NCBI GenBank assembly: GCA_046330435.1
Contig: JAXLST010000006.1
Location: forward strand, 310,001 to 374,000
Direction: 5' to 3'
Length of the DNA: 64,000 nt
DNA from: Ga0077560 sp046330435
GTDB taxonomy: Bacteria; Actinomycetota; Thermoleophilia; Miltoncostaeales; Miltoncostaeaceae
The position numbers and the translations under genes were made by a program. Of this stretch, positions 1 to 8,462 are shown piece after piece. The notes beneath the pieces were generated by a model. It made no database searches and was not told where the DNA came from. It saw only the letters and a program-made list of their open reading frames with translations. Every line of letters starts with the position of its first letter. Position 1 is the first letter of the stretch.

Positions 1-383
1 CCGCGGGCGTCCTGCACCGTGAACGCGTCCAGGGGCCGGATCAGCATCCGGCCGTGGCCCTCCAGGTAGGTGTCGCGCCCCTGGACCGGCACGCCGAGGA
101 ACGGCAGCCGCATGTGGAACACGCGCGCCGTCTCGGGCGGGCCGGTGTTGTACTGCCGGCTGTCGAGGGTCTTCCACGCCGCGTGGAGCGACGGCCGGAA
201 CCTGCCGTGCATGCGGATGCGCACGCTCGCGTCCCGCGGCCTGCCGACCACGCGCACGAAGTGCAGGTATCTGCGGGCGGGCTCCGGCAGCCCGGCCAGG
301 TCGTCCTCGGTCACCGGCGCGTCCGTCCAGGCCGGGGCCGTCAGGCCGGCCTCGGCCACCTCGCGCCGCAGGGTGTCACGCAT
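1..383 (-). CDS. DUF6544-like protein, 3' end outside window
   Basis: Partial gene: 127 codons are visible and the C-terminus lies beyond the left edge. The ATG at 383 overlaps the stop of the upstream gene (376-378) by 8 bp, so the two are translationally coupled. The start reads MRDTLRREVAEAG and later stretches include ARRYLHFVRVVGRP, RQYNTGPPETARVFHMRLPF and YLEGHGRM. This pattern of an arginine-rich helix, then short strands with aromatic residues, matches my memory of the DUF6544 family of unknown function, often next to small membrane proteins. No catalytic residues can be assigned. The family call is from memory and moderate in confidence. Confidence 0.6.
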   Translation of the reverse strand, partial: MRDTLRREVAEAGLTAPAWTDAPVTEDDLAGLPEPARRYLHFVRVVGRPRDASVRIRMHGRFRPSLHAAWKTLDSRQYNTGPPETARVFHMRLPFLGVPVQGRDTYLEGHGRMLIRPLDAFTVQDAR

Positions 384-810
384 GGCGCCTCCCGCTCTCG
401 ATGCCCGCGACGGCCAGCGCGCCCAGCGCCAGGCTCACCGGCACGCCCAGCACGGCGCCCCACAGCCCCAGGACGCACATGCCCAGCGACACCGCCGAGG
501 CCGCCAGCAGCACCCGCGGCCAGCCCGCCAGGCCCATCCACACCGCCAGGGCCGCCACGCCGTACAGGGCCGCCGCGACCGCCCAGGCGATCCCGGCGAC
601 GCGCAGCGCCGACGGGTCCGTGACGTGGAGCAGGCCGCCCAGGTAGGACACCCCCGTGCCCTCGTCGATCGCGTCCACGGCGGCGACGGCGCCGGCCACG
701 TGGGCGATCCCGTGCAGTCCGGCGATGGCGGCCACCACGTGCCGCAGGCCGGAGGGCATGGACCGGGCGGCATCGCGCCGGAACCCGAGCGCATCGGTGA
801 GGGCCAGCAT
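376..810 (-). CDS. Small four-helix integral membrane protein
   Basis: A 144-residue protein of unknown function. It has about four hydrophobic segments: around residues 23-45, 58-72, 74-98 and 103-135, the last two rich in Ala, Gly, Leu and Val. The start chosen is the ATG at 810 because GGAGG lies 5-6 bases upstream; the frame stays open further upstream but without a better start. The stop overlaps the start of the downstream DUF6544-like gene, indicating a two-gene operon. The pairing suggests a membrane partner for that protein, but this is inference. Confidence 0.6.
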   Translation of the reverse strand: MLALTDALGFRRDAARSMPSGLRHVVAAIAGLHGIAHVAGAVAAVDAIDEGTGVSYLGGLLHVTDPSALRVAGIAWAVAAALYGVAALAVWMGLAGWPRVLLAASAVSLGMCVLGLWGAVLGVPVSLALGALAVAGIESGRRHA

Positions 811-935
811 GACCGCCTCCGTTCCCGAGCTGTTGGTCCACCACCATCCTGCTCCCCCGAGGGCCGGGCGGCCTCCGGCGGGATCCGGATGACGATGCGG
901 GTTTGCGGAGACGCGGCTCGGGTAGGGTGCCCCGG

Positions 936-1280
936 ATGCACGCGCTGCTGGACGAGCCCCGCCTCGCCGCGTTCGCCGGGTCACCGGAACCGGTCGTCTT
1001 CGCCCGCATCGCACGCGACTGGGCCGCCTCGGTCCCCGCGCACCGGGCGGCGATCCGCGACGCCGACGGCGAGGCGCTCCCGGAGGCGCTGCACGAGCTC
1101 CGCTCGGGCGCGGTGGCGGTGGGCCTGCCCCTGCTGGCCGCGACCCTCGCGGGCATCGAGCAGCGGGCGGAGCGCGGGACGCCGCCGGCCGCCGGTGAGA
1201 TCGACGCGGCCCTGGCGCTCGCCGACCGCTCCGCGGCCGAGCTGCTCGCCTGGTGGGACCGGGCGGGCGTCCGGGGGTGA
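936..1280 (+). CDS. Histidine-phosphotransfer (Hpt) domain protein
   Basis: A 114-residue, all-helical, single-domain protein. The segment LHELRSGAVAVGLPLLAATL fits the Hpt signature H-x-L-(K/R)-G/S-x-A-x-x-x-G, placing the phospho-accepting His at residue 53. Hpt proteins relay phosphate between hybrid histidine kinases and response regulators in the cytoplasm. No kinase or receiver gene is adjacent, so the partner is elsewhere. The ATG at 936 is preferred over an in-frame ATG at 903 because the protein then begins at the first helix. A degenerate, non-phosphorylatable Hpt is the main alternative, since the usual KG is replaced by RS. Confidence 0.6.
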   Translation: MHALLDEPRLAAFAGSPEPVVFARIARDWAASVPAHRAAIRDADGEALPEALHELRSGAVAVGLPLLAATLAGIEQRAERGTPPAAGEIDAALALADRSAAELLAWWDRAGVRG

Positions 1281-1332
1281 GACGGGCGCGGCGGACCGCG
1301 TCGCATGACGCGCCGCCCCGTCCACCCCTGCG

Positions 1333-2169
1333 TCAGCGCCCGGGCGCCGGCGCCACGAGGTTCCGCCGCAGACCGGCCTCGGCGAACCCCGCGCGAAGGA
1401 TGTTGCGGTAGGAGGCGTCGGGCATCCCGGGCGAACGTTCCCCGGTCTCGGTGACGATGAGGCGCGCGCCCAGCCCCCGCGCCCCGCGGATGCGGGCGGC
1501 GAGCACCGCCCGCTGGGCGCCCCGCCCCCGCGCGGCCGGCACGGTCGCCCCCATGCCGAGCCACGCGACGCCGCCGTCCACCCGCATCGCACCGGTCCCG
1601 GCCGGTAACCCCTCCGGGGTCTCGGCGATCACGCACGTCCAGCCCGGGCGCCCCACCAGCCCGGCGGCGACGCCCGCGAACGCGGGCGGCAGCTCGTAGC
1701 CCGTGGCGAAGGCGTCCCCGTATGCGGCGGCGTCACCGGGCGCGCAGACCCGTGCCGTGAGGCCGCCGGGCACCGGCGGGGGCCCCGCGCCCCCGGGCAG
1801 GACGAAGCGCATCCATGCGTACCCCTCGCGGAAACCCCGGCGGGTGAGCCAGGCGGCGGTCTCGGCGGCCCCCGGCGCGTCGTCGCGCAGCGACACCTGG
1901 CAGACGCAGCCGTTGCGGTGCAGCAGCCCGACCGCCTCGGCGAGGGCGGCCGCGTCGAGCGGCTGGAGGCCCGCACCCGTCACGCGGTTGAGCATGGGCG
2001 CGCCGGGGAGCGCCCAGCACCCCAGCACGGTGTACGGGCCGGTGCGGGCGCTGAACATGCCGAGCGCCCCGGCGGTCTCCGGCGGCGCCGCCGCCCACGC
2101 GTCGGCGTAGGCGGCGAACTCCGCGGCGTCGGCCATCGCGAGCACGTCCGCGACGGCGGTCGTGGTCAT
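1333..2169 (-). CDS. GNAT-family N-acetyltransferase
   Basis: A 278-residue protein. The C-terminal half carries a GNAT fold: a strand with AGTGAMRVDGGVAWLGM, the acetyl-CoA loop-like VPAARGRGAQRAVLAARIRGA (Q/RxxGxG/A-type loop) and the later strand-helix ARLIVTETGE followed by a conserved-looking Asn (SYRNILRAGF). The N-terminal about 130 residues form a second, weaker GNAT-like half. The substrate is unknown. The ATG at 2169 overlaps the upstream stop as ATGA, so this is the last gene of a three-gene operon with the 98-residue barrel protein and the cupin. Confidence 0.75.
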   Translation of the reverse strand: MTTTAVADVLAMADAAEFAAYADAWAAAPPETAGALGMFSARTGPYTVLGCWALPGAPMLNRVTGAGLQPLDAAALAEAVGLLHRNGCVCQVSLRDDAPGAAETAAWLTRRGFREGYAWMRFVLPGGAGPPPVPGGLTARVCAPGDAAAYGDAFATGYELPPAFAGVAAGLVGRPGWTCVIAETPEGLPAGTGAMRVDGGVAWLGMGATVPAARGRGAQRAVLAARIRGARGLGARLIVTETGERSPGMPDASYRNILRAGFAEAGLRRNLVAPAPGR

Positions 2170-2462
2170 GCCGGCACCGGCAGACGGGCGTGGACGGCGT
2201 GGACCGGATGGTCCTCGATGACCGGCTCCGGGAGACCGTGGCGCGCCATCGCGGCCACGATGCCCGCGCGGTTCGCGATGAACCGCTCCCACGCGTCACG
2301 GTCCGCGCAGGTGTCCACGACGATGAGCCCGTCCTCCGCGGTGAGGCACACGTGCACCAGCAGCTGGCCGGTGCCCAGCTCGGCGGTGAAGGCGTCGTAG
2401 GCCCGGGCCAGCAGCTCCGGGTCGCCGGTGAACCGCCAGATCGAGGCGTGCATCGGGTTCAT
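2166..2462 (-). CDS. Small dimeric alpha/beta-barrel-like protein
   Basis: A 98-residue protein with the layout strand (SIWRFTG), helix (DPELLARAYDAFTAEL), strand (LLVHVCLT), strand (GLIVVDTCAD) and helix (RDAWERFIANRAGIVAAM). This resembles antibiotic-biosynthesis-monooxygenase/dimeric alpha-beta barrel proteins, but the catalytic residues of that family are not evident. It overlaps both neighbours by 4 bp (ATGA at 2459-2462 and 2166-2169), so it is the middle gene of a tight operon with a cupin and an acetyltransferase. Function unknown. Confidence 0.65.
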   Translation of the reverse strand: MNPMHASIWRFTGDPELLARAYDAFTAELGTGQLLVHVCLTAEDGLIVVDTCADRDAWERFIANRAGIVAAMARHGLPEPVIEDHPVHAVHARLPVPA

Positions 2463-2845
2463 CGGGCCGCCCCCTGCAGCGCGGCGAGGTTCGCCCCCAC
2501 CACGGCCATGGTCGTCGAGAGCGCCCCGGTGGGGCTGAACTCCACCGTGCGGGTGCCGGCGGTGACGACCGGGGTGTGCCCGGGCGTCGCCAGGTATGCG
2601 GCACCGGCCTCCACGACCTCCTCGCGGTCCGCGTACCGCAGGATCAATCGCCCCTCCAGCACGACACCCAGGTGCGTGCACTGGCAGCGGTCGTCCGGCA
2701 GCCCGCGGAAGAGCTCCGCGGGATCCGCGTCGGCCGTGAAGGTCTCGAAGGCGACGGTCCACCCCTCACCGAGGTCGTGGAACGCCGCGTCGTACCCCTC
2801 GGCCGCGACCTGCCGCGCCGAGGTCCCTCGCGTGATGCTGGACAC
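2459..2845 (-). CDS. Cupin-domain protein
   Basis: A 128-residue protein with a single cupin barrel. The first motif region reads CQCTHLGVVLEGRLILRY and the second covers the segment around GAAYLATPGHTPVVTAG. Only some of the usual metal-binding His/Glu residues are present (His in CTHLG and in TPGHTP), so metal binding is possible but unproven. The start is GTG at 2845 with GGAGGTGA just upstream. It is the first gene of a three-gene operon and lies 94 bp downstream of the LuxR-type regulator in the same direction, a plausible regulator-target arrangement. Confidence 0.75.
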   Translation of the reverse strand: MSSITRGTSARQVAAEGYDAAFHDLGEGWTVAFETFTADADPAELFRGLPDDRCQCTHLGVVLEGRLILRYADREEVVEAGAAYLATPGHTPVVTAGTRTVEFSPTGALSTTMAVVGANLAALQGAAR

Positions 2846-2939
2846 CGCTCACCTCCGGGTGCTCGGGGATGTTGCGGCGAGCGTAGGAACGGGGCCGGGG
2901 GCGGCGCATGCGCACCGGTACCCAACCCGGGGGCCGCCG

Positions 2940-4544
2940 CTACCCAATCCCGTGCGCGTGCGCCCAGGCGGTGGCGGCAGCCCGTGCGGTGCGGCCCGAC
3001 GCGCCGATCTTCCCGTAGATGTTGGCCACGTGGCGCTCCACGGTCCGCACGCTCAGCACCAGTTCACGGGCGATGTCGTCGTTGCCGCGGCCGAGCGCCA
3101 GCAGGTGCAGCACCTCGCGCTCCCTCGGGCTCAGGGGTCCCGCGGGGACGCCGTCCCCGCCCGGGACCGCCGCCCCCAGTTCCCGCAGCGCCGCCGCACC
3201 GGCCGCGCGCGCCGTGGCAGCCCGGGCCGCAGCGCCGCGGCGCTCAGCGCCCCGGCGAGCTCGAGGCGGGCGAGCGCCCCGTCGTAGCGCGCCCCCGCGG
3301 CGTCCAGGAGGTCCGCCGCGTCCTCCGCCGCCGCGCCGGCCGCGGCGTCGTCTCCGGCCGCCGCCGCAAGCCGCGCGGCGGCAAGGGCCGGCGGCGCGCA
3401 GTGGGGCGTTGGCCGCCCGCGAGACCTCGGTGATCTCCGCGGCGGCTGCCTCGGCCGCCGCGCGGTCACCCGTCCCCAGGGCGGCCCGAACCAGCAGCTC
3501 GAGGCCCGCGACCCGCTCGAACCGGTCGGCGTCGCCGATGCGGCGCAGGAACCGGGCGGCGCATTCGGCCGCGCCGGCGGCATCTCCGCGGTCCATGGCC
3601 AGCAGCCCCGACACCAGTGCATGGAGGCGGTGCGGGCCGCTGCGCGCGAGGGCGTCCTCCGCCTCCGCGTGGCGCCCCTGCCGGCGGCGCAGCTCGGCGA
3701 GGCGCACCAGGGCATCGACGTCCCTGCCGGGGCGCAGCCGCCCCAGCTCGTCCACCGCCGCCTCCAGCTCCCTCCCCGCGCGGTCGAGGTCGCCGTGCCA
3801 CAGCAGCACGTCGGCGTAGTGCACCCGGCACACCGTGAACATCTGGCGGTCGCCGAAGCGGGTGGCGATGTCCCGGGTGCGCAGGCACCACTCGCTCGCC
3901 CGCTCCAGGTCCCTCACCCGCTTGCACGCGTCGATCACGAAACAGCACACCGTCTCGATGGAGTCCGCATCGGTCATCTCCCCGCCCACGGCGGCGGCCG
4001 CGGCGGCGTCGAGCCGTGACATGCCCTCGCTGACGCGCCCCTCGGCGACCAGCGCAAGCCCCTCCAGGGCGACCGCCATGAGCTCCAGGTCCACGGCGCC
4101 GACCTCCCTGGCCAGCCGCACGGCCGCCGCGCTGCCCTCGCGGGCGCGGGCGGGGTCGTGCTCGCCGAGCAGCGCCATGTAGCCGCGGATGTAGGGCACG
4201 AAGGCGGTGGCGAAGCTCGCGGGCCGCCCCTCCACCAGCATGGCCGCGCGCTCGGCCCAGCCGATCGCCTCCGGCACGCTGCGGAAGCAGTACGCGTCAT
4301 ACCCCAGCTGCACGGCGAGCCGTGCCGCGGCGTCCGGGTCCCCGGCCTCACGCGCCAGCCGGTACCCCTCCTCGTGGGCCGCGAAGGCGGCGTCCGCGTC
4401 CAGGGCGTACCGCGCGGCGATGCCGAGGCCCTCGTACGCGTCGGGCGCGGGGTACTCGGCGGCGGCCCGCGCGAAGGCCGCCCGGGCCTCGTCCCAGGCA
4501 CCGCGGGACAGCGCGTCCCTGCCCTGTGCGCGCGCGTCGCTCAC
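2940..4544 (-). CDS. LuxR-type transcriptional regulator with TPR-like repeats, doubly frameshifted
   Basis: The open frame encodes 534 residues. Residues 1 to about 440 are Ala/Arg-rich helical repeats resembling tetratricopeptide (TPR/MalT-like) hairpins. The last 65 residues are a LuxR helix-turn-helix (LSPREREVLHLLALG, then TVERHVANIYGKIG). Between about 3235 and 3395 the translated frame turns into low-complexity Gly/Arg, while another frame reads a sensible TPR continuation (ALAAARLAAAAGDD, later ARLELAGALSAAALR). This implies two compensating frameshifts of opposite sign. The start is GTG at 4544, without a clear Shine-Dalgarno sequence. It is divergent from the monooxygenase at 4600 and upstream of the cupin operon, its likely targets. 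Confidence 0.75.
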   Translation of the reverse strand: MSDARAQGRDALSRGAWDEARAAFARAAAEYPAPDAYEGLGIAARYALDADAAFAAHEEGYRLAREAGDPDAAARLAVQLGYDAYCFRSVPEAIGWAERAAMLVEGRPASFATAFVPYIRGYMALLGEHDPARAREGSAAAVRLAREVGAVDLELMAVALEGLALVAEGRVSEGMSRLDAAAAAAVGGEMTDADSIETVCCFVIDACKRVRDLERASEWCLRTRDIATRFGDRQMFTVCRVHYADVLLWHGDLDRAGRELEAAVDELGRLRPGRDVDALVRLAELRRRQGRHAEAEDALARSGPHRLHALVSGLLAMDRGDAAGAAECAARFLRRIGDADRFERVAGLELLVRAALGTGDRAAAEAAAAEITEVSRAANAPLRAAGPCRRAACGGGRRRRRGRRGGGGRGGPPGRRGGALRRGARPPRARRGAERRGAAARAATARAAGAAALRELGAAVPGGDGVPAGPLSPREREVLHLLALGRGNDDIARELVLSVRTVERHVANIYGKIGASGRTARAAATAWAHAHGIG

Positions 4545-4599
4545 GCGGCCAGTGTCGCCGCGCGGACCGGTCCGGCGCCACCCGGCGTACCCTTGCCGC

Positions 4600-5424
4600 A
4601 TGCGGCTCGGCGTCCACCTGCCCCAGTTCCGGGAGCCCGTGAGCGGCGAGGTGCTGGCGGGCGCCGCACGCGACGCGGAGGATGCGGGAGCCGACGACCT
4701 GTGGGTGTCCGACCACCTCATCCTGCCGCCGGGGTCGACGGCCCCGCCGTACGCGTTTCACGACGCGCTGACCGTGCTCACATGGGCCGCCGCGGCGACC
4801 ACCCGCGCCGGACTCGGCACCAGCGTGCTGGTGGTGCCGTACCGGCACCCGGTCGTGCTGGCGAAGGCGCTCGCCAGCCTGGACGCCCTGTCCGGTGGCC
4901 GGGTGATCGCCGGGCTGGCCTCCGGGTGGATGGTGCCGGAGCTCGCGGCCCTGGGCGTGCCGTTCGGCGGGCGCGGCCGCCGCACCGACGAGGCCATCGC
5001 CTGCTGCCGCGCCCTGTGGCGCGGCGAGACCACGTTCGAGGGGCTGCACGTGCGCGTCTCCGACGCGGGCATCGCTCCGCTCCCCGCCCGCCCCGGCGGA
5101 CCCCCGGTGTGGATCGGCGGGAACTCCGACGCCGGGATCCGCCGGGCCGCACGGCTGGGCGACGCGTGGCACACCACCGTCTGCGATGAACCCGGGCTGC
5201 GGGAGCGGCTCGCCGCGCTGGATGGGGCCCTTGCGGCCGAGGGCCGGGACCGGTCGGCGTTCACGGTGTCGGTGCGGATCCGCGCGGACCTGGAGCGCAT
5301 GGCCCGTGTGGCGCCGCGCCTGCGGGCGCTCGGCGTCGACCACGTCCTGGTCGACCCGCCCGCCTTCGACGCCCGGCGCTTCGGGGCCGACGTCGCCGGA
5401 TACCGGCGGCTCGCCGGCGCGTGA
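4600..5424 (+). CDS. LLM-class flavin-dependent oxidoreductase (luciferase-like)
   Basis: A 274-residue bacterial-luciferase-fold protein, probably using F420 or FMN. Family hallmarks are the N-terminal MRLGVHLPQF strand, ADDLWVSDHLILP, the loop GLGTSVLVVPYRHPVVLAKALASLD and the GGRVIAGLASGW segment, with PPVWIGGNSDAGIRRAARLGDAWH toward the C-terminus. The cofactor and substrate cannot be told from sequence alone. It is divergently transcribed from the LuxR-type regulator (start at 4544), with only 55 bp between them, so the two probably share a control region. Confidence 0.85.
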   Translation: MRLGVHLPQFREPVSGEVLAGAARDAEDAGADDLWVSDHLILPPGSTAPPYAFHDALTVLTWAAAATTRAGLGTSVLVVPYRHPVVLAKALASLDALSGGRVIAGLASGWMVPELAALGVPFGGRGRRTDEAIACCRALWRGETTFEGLHVRVSDAGIAPLPARPGGPPVWIGGNSDAGIRRAARLGDAWHTTVCDEPGLRERLAALDGALAAEGRDRSAFTVSVRIRADLERMARVAPRLRALGVDHVLVDPPAFDARRFGADVAGYRRLAGA

Positions 5425-5537
5425 CACGCCGGCCCGCGGGGCTGGACCGGGGGGATGCGGATGGAGGACGATCGAGCCACCGGGTCTGGGCTCCGGGTCG
5501 GCACGTGTTCCTCACCCCCGTCGATGGAGGACCGGGA

Positions 5538-5942
5538 ATGACCAAGCTCGAGGAGATCGAAGGGATCGGCCCGGCGTTCGCCGGGAAGCTGCGCGCCGCG
5601 GGCGTGCGGAGCGTCGCGGCCCTGCTGGGCCAGGGCGCGACCAGGGCCGGGCGGAAGCGCATCGCGGAGGAGTCCGGCGTGTCCGGCGACCGGGTGCTGG
5701 AGTGGGTGAACCACGCCGACCTCATGCGCATCCGGGGCGTCGGCTCCGAGTTCGCCGACCTGCTGGAGGCCGCCGGCGTCGACTCCGTGCCGGAGCTCGC
5801 GGCCCGGAACGCGGCGAACCTCACCGCCGCGCTCGCGGCGGCGAACGCCGACAAGAAGCTGGTGCGCCGCCTGCCGGCCGAGTCGGAGGTGGCCCGATGG
5901 GTCGCCCAGGCCGCCGCGATGGAGCGCGCCGTCCACCACTGA
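5538..5942 (+). CDS. DUF4332-type helix-hairpin-helix protein
   Basis: A 134-residue protein with two helix-hairpin-helix-like units: LEEIEGIGPAFAGKLRAAGV at the N-terminus and ADLMRIRGVGSEFADLLEAAGV in the middle. This matches the DUF4332 family (helical, often DNA- or RNA-associated, function unknown). The start ATG at 5538 follows GGAGG at spacing 8. In-frame codons upstream (back to 5421) look like noncoding sequence and were rejected. Confidence 0.75.
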   Translation: MTKLEEIEGIGPAFAGKLRAAGVRSVAALLGQGATRAGRKRIAEESGVSGDRVLEWVNHADLMRIRGVGSEFADLLEAAGVDSVPELAARNAANLTAALAAANADKKLVRRLPAESEVARWVAQAAAMERAVHH

Positions 5943-6018
5943 CCCGGGGCTCGTGCCGGGGCGGTCCGCCGCCCCGGTCCTCCCCCGCCCGCCGCGCCGC
6001 CGGAGTACCGTGGGGGCC

Positions 6019-6459
6019 ATGCCCGACGTCTCCCGCAGCATCGAGATCGCCCGCGACGCCGACGCGGTGTTCGCCCACCTCATCGACTTCGCACGCGCCC
6101 ACGAATGGCAGGGCTCGTTGGCCGCGGTCCGGATCGAGGGTGGCGACCCCGTCCGGGTGGGAACCGTCGTCCACGAGACGCGCCGCACCCCCGCCGGCAG
6201 CCAGGACATCCGGTACGAGGTCACGGAACTCACCCCCGGCCGGTCGTACACGTTCCGCGGCGGCGGCGGCCCGATCCGCGTGGTCGCCCGGGTCGCGGTG
6301 GAACCGCTGGGCGACGACCGGTGCAGGGTGAGCGCGTCGTTCGACTTCGACGCGGGCTTCGCCGGGAAGCTGCTGCTGCCCCTGGTGCGCCGCGAGGCGG
6401 AGCGCGAGCTGCCCGAGGACCAGGCGCGCCTGAAAGCACTGCTGGAGGCCGCGCCGTAG
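6019..6459 (+). CDS. SRPBCC-family (START/polyketide cyclase-like) protein
   Basis: A 146-residue protein. It opens with a typical SRPBCC pattern: strand VSRSIEIARDADAVFAHLID, a helix with HEWQGSL, then RIEGGDPVRVGTVVHETRR, and ends in an amphipathic C-terminal helix. These helix-grip proteins bind small hydrophobic ligands, or act as dehydratases or cyclases. The ligand is unknown and no catalytic residue is obvious. The gene ends just before a strong bidirectional hairpin (6466-6516) shared with the convergent cadherin-like gene. Confidence 0.75.
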   Translation: MPDVSRSIEIARDADAVFAHLIDFARAHEWQGSLAAVRIEGGDPVRVGTVVHETRRTPAGSQDIRYEVTELTPGRSYTFRGGGGPIRVVARVAVEPLGDDRCRVSASFDFDAGFAGKLLLPLVRREAERELPEDQARLKALLEAAP

Positions 6460-6465
6460 GACCGA

Positions 6466-6516
6466 GACGGGCGTTGCGGGGCGCGTGTGCCGCGCCCCGC
6501 GCTGCGACGCCCGGTC
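6466..6516. terminator. Bidirectional stem-loop between convergent genes
   Basis: A perfect 10-bp inverted repeat (6476-6485 with 6491-6500, loop of 5) is flanked by a second, nearly perfect arm (6466-6474 with 6507-6516). It lies between the stop codons of the SRPBCC gene (+) and the cadherin-like gene (-). There is no T-run, as usual for high-GC actinobacterial terminators. Confidence 0.6.
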
Positions 6517-8280
6517 TAGCTGTCGGTCACCCCGGTGATCGTCACCCGCAACACCGCCGACGCGGTCCCACCACGCCCATCCGAGACGTTGTAGGTGAAT
6601 TCGTCCCTGAGCGACTGCCCGCTCCCGAGGCCGTTCACCTCGGGATTCAGGTTGTCCAGCGTGTAGCTGTACGACCCGTCGGCTCGCAGCACCAACGACC
6701 CGTGCGCCAACGTGAAGGTCCCCACATTGGTGACCGCCAACGCATCCGAATCCGGATCCGAGTCATTGGCCAACACGTTCCCGGTGACCGGATTCGGCAC
6801 CGAGTCCTCACGCACCCCGTTGGTGTCATCGACCGCCACCGGCGCCTGATTGTCGGTCACGCCGGTGATCGTGATGGACAGCTTCGCCGTGGCCGTGCCG
6901 CCACGCCCATCCGAGACGTTGTAGGTGAACTCGTCCTTGAGCGACTGCCCGCTGTTCAGGCCGTTCACCTGCGGGTCGGTGTTGTCCAGCGTGTAGCTGT
7001 ACGACCCATCGGCCCGCAGCACCAACGACCCGTGCGCCAACGTGAAGGTCCCCACATTGGTGACCGTCAACGCATCGGAGTCCGCATCCGAGTCGTTGCC
7101 CAAAACGTTCCCCGACACCGGGTTCGGCAGCGAGTCCTCACGCACCGAGTTGGTGTCATCCACCTCGCCACCGGCGCCTGATTGTCGGTCACCCTGCTGA
7201 TCGTCACCCGCAACACCGCAGACGCCGTCCCACCACGCCCATCCGACGCGTTGTACGTGAAGGAATCGACCAGGAATCGCCGCCGTTCAGGCCGTTCACC
7301 TGCGGGTCGGTGTTGTCCAGCGTGTAGCTGTACGACCCATCGGCCCGCAGCACCAACGACCCGTGCGCCAACGTGAAGGTCCCCACATTGGTGACCGTCA
7401 ACGCATCCGAATCCGCATCCGAGTCGTTGCCCAAAACGTTCCCCGACACCGGGTTCGGCGCCGTGTCCTCACGCACCGAGTTGGTGTCATCCACCGCCAC
7501 CGGCGCCTGATTGTCGGTCACGCCGGTGATCGTGATGGACAGCTTCGCCGTGGCCGTGCCGCCACGCCCATCCGACACGTTGTAGGTGAACTCGTCGATC
7601 AGGGAATCTCCCGCGTTCAGGCGATCCACCTGCGGGTCGGTGTTGTCCAGCGTGTAGCTGTACGACCCGTCGGCCCGCAGCACCAACGACCCGTGCCCCA
7701 GCGCGAACGTGCCCGGGTTCGACACGGTGAGACGGTCGCCCTCGGCGTCCGAGTCGTTGCCGAGGACGTTCCCGGTGATCGGGTTCGGCGCCGAGTCCTC
7801 ACGCACCCCGTTGGTGTCGTCGACCGCGAGGGACGCATCGTTGGCGCCGCGGATGGTGATGGTGAGCAGCGACGCGGCGAGCTTGCCGCGTCCGTCGCTC
7901 ACGACGTACGGGATCAGCTCCAGGCGGGACTGCCCGGCGCGAAGGGAGTTCACCAGCCGGTTCGTGTTGTTCAGGCTGTAGGTGAAGTCGCCGTTCGCGG
8001 CGATCGTGATGCGGCCGTAGACGAGGGAGTACGTCCCCGGCCGGACGACCGCGAGGCGGTCGCGATCTGGGTCGGTGTCGTTGGCCAGCACGTTCCCGGA
8101 CACGCTGGGCGCCGCGTCCTCGGTGATCGTTGCGACGTCGGGCTTGGGCGTCGGCGGTCGGTTCTGGCGGTCGCCGTGCGCAGCGGCGGGTGCCGCCGCC
8201 AACGCCAGGATCGCGAGCATCGCGGCCGGGCGCGCGCCTGAGGGCATGCCGCGCCGCGACCGACGGTCACTCCGGTTCAT
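6516..8280 (-). pseudogene. Secreted VCBS/cadherin-like repeat protein, two frameshifts
   Basis: The ATG at 8280 begins a signal peptide (hydrophobic LAILALAAAPAAA, then AHG). Five tandem VCBS/cadherin-like repeats of about 100 residues follow, each with AVDDTN, VREDxxPNPxxGNVLxND, GSYSYTLDN and SDGRGGTA. The repeats are nearly identical at the DNA level. The reading frame breaks twice in the third to fourth repeat. Near 7277 one G of a GGG run is missing relative to sister repeats (sequence after GGDS). Near 7165 two extra bases interrupt the copy of 'caccgccacc'. The gene therefore reads in three frames. It could be a decayed adhesin, or a repeat-assembly or homopolymer error. Such proteins are usually surface adhesins. 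The C-terminus stops right after the last repeat, with no sorting motif visible. Confidence 0.75.
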
Positions 8281-8408
8281 CAAGCCACCTCTCCAAGGCT
8301 TGCCGGGCGTCCGGTCCCGAGGGGTCGAGGCCCGCCGTCGAACCCGCGGGATTGCGCGACCCTAGCCGTCCGAGCGGGACCGCGGAACTCCCCATCGGTC
8401 GTGCTCCC

Positions 8409-8456
8409 GGGGCCCACGCACCGGGTCCGTGCCCGGGCGCGATCGCGCGTGGCCCC
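8409..8456 (-). terminator. Possible terminator of the ace operon
   Basis: The arm at 8409-8419 pairs with 8447-8456 (10 bp with one bulged C), enclosing a smaller C/G-rich hairpin. It lies just 3' of the lpdA stop at 8463 on the minus strand. GC-rich, with no U-tract. Confidence 0.35.
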
Positions 8457-8462
8457 GCGCCG

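Noticed and set aside
6516..8280. Tandem DNA repeat element independent of coding
   Set aside because: The repeats follow the protein domain boundaries and codon frame apart from the two shifts, so they are a domain-repeat gene.
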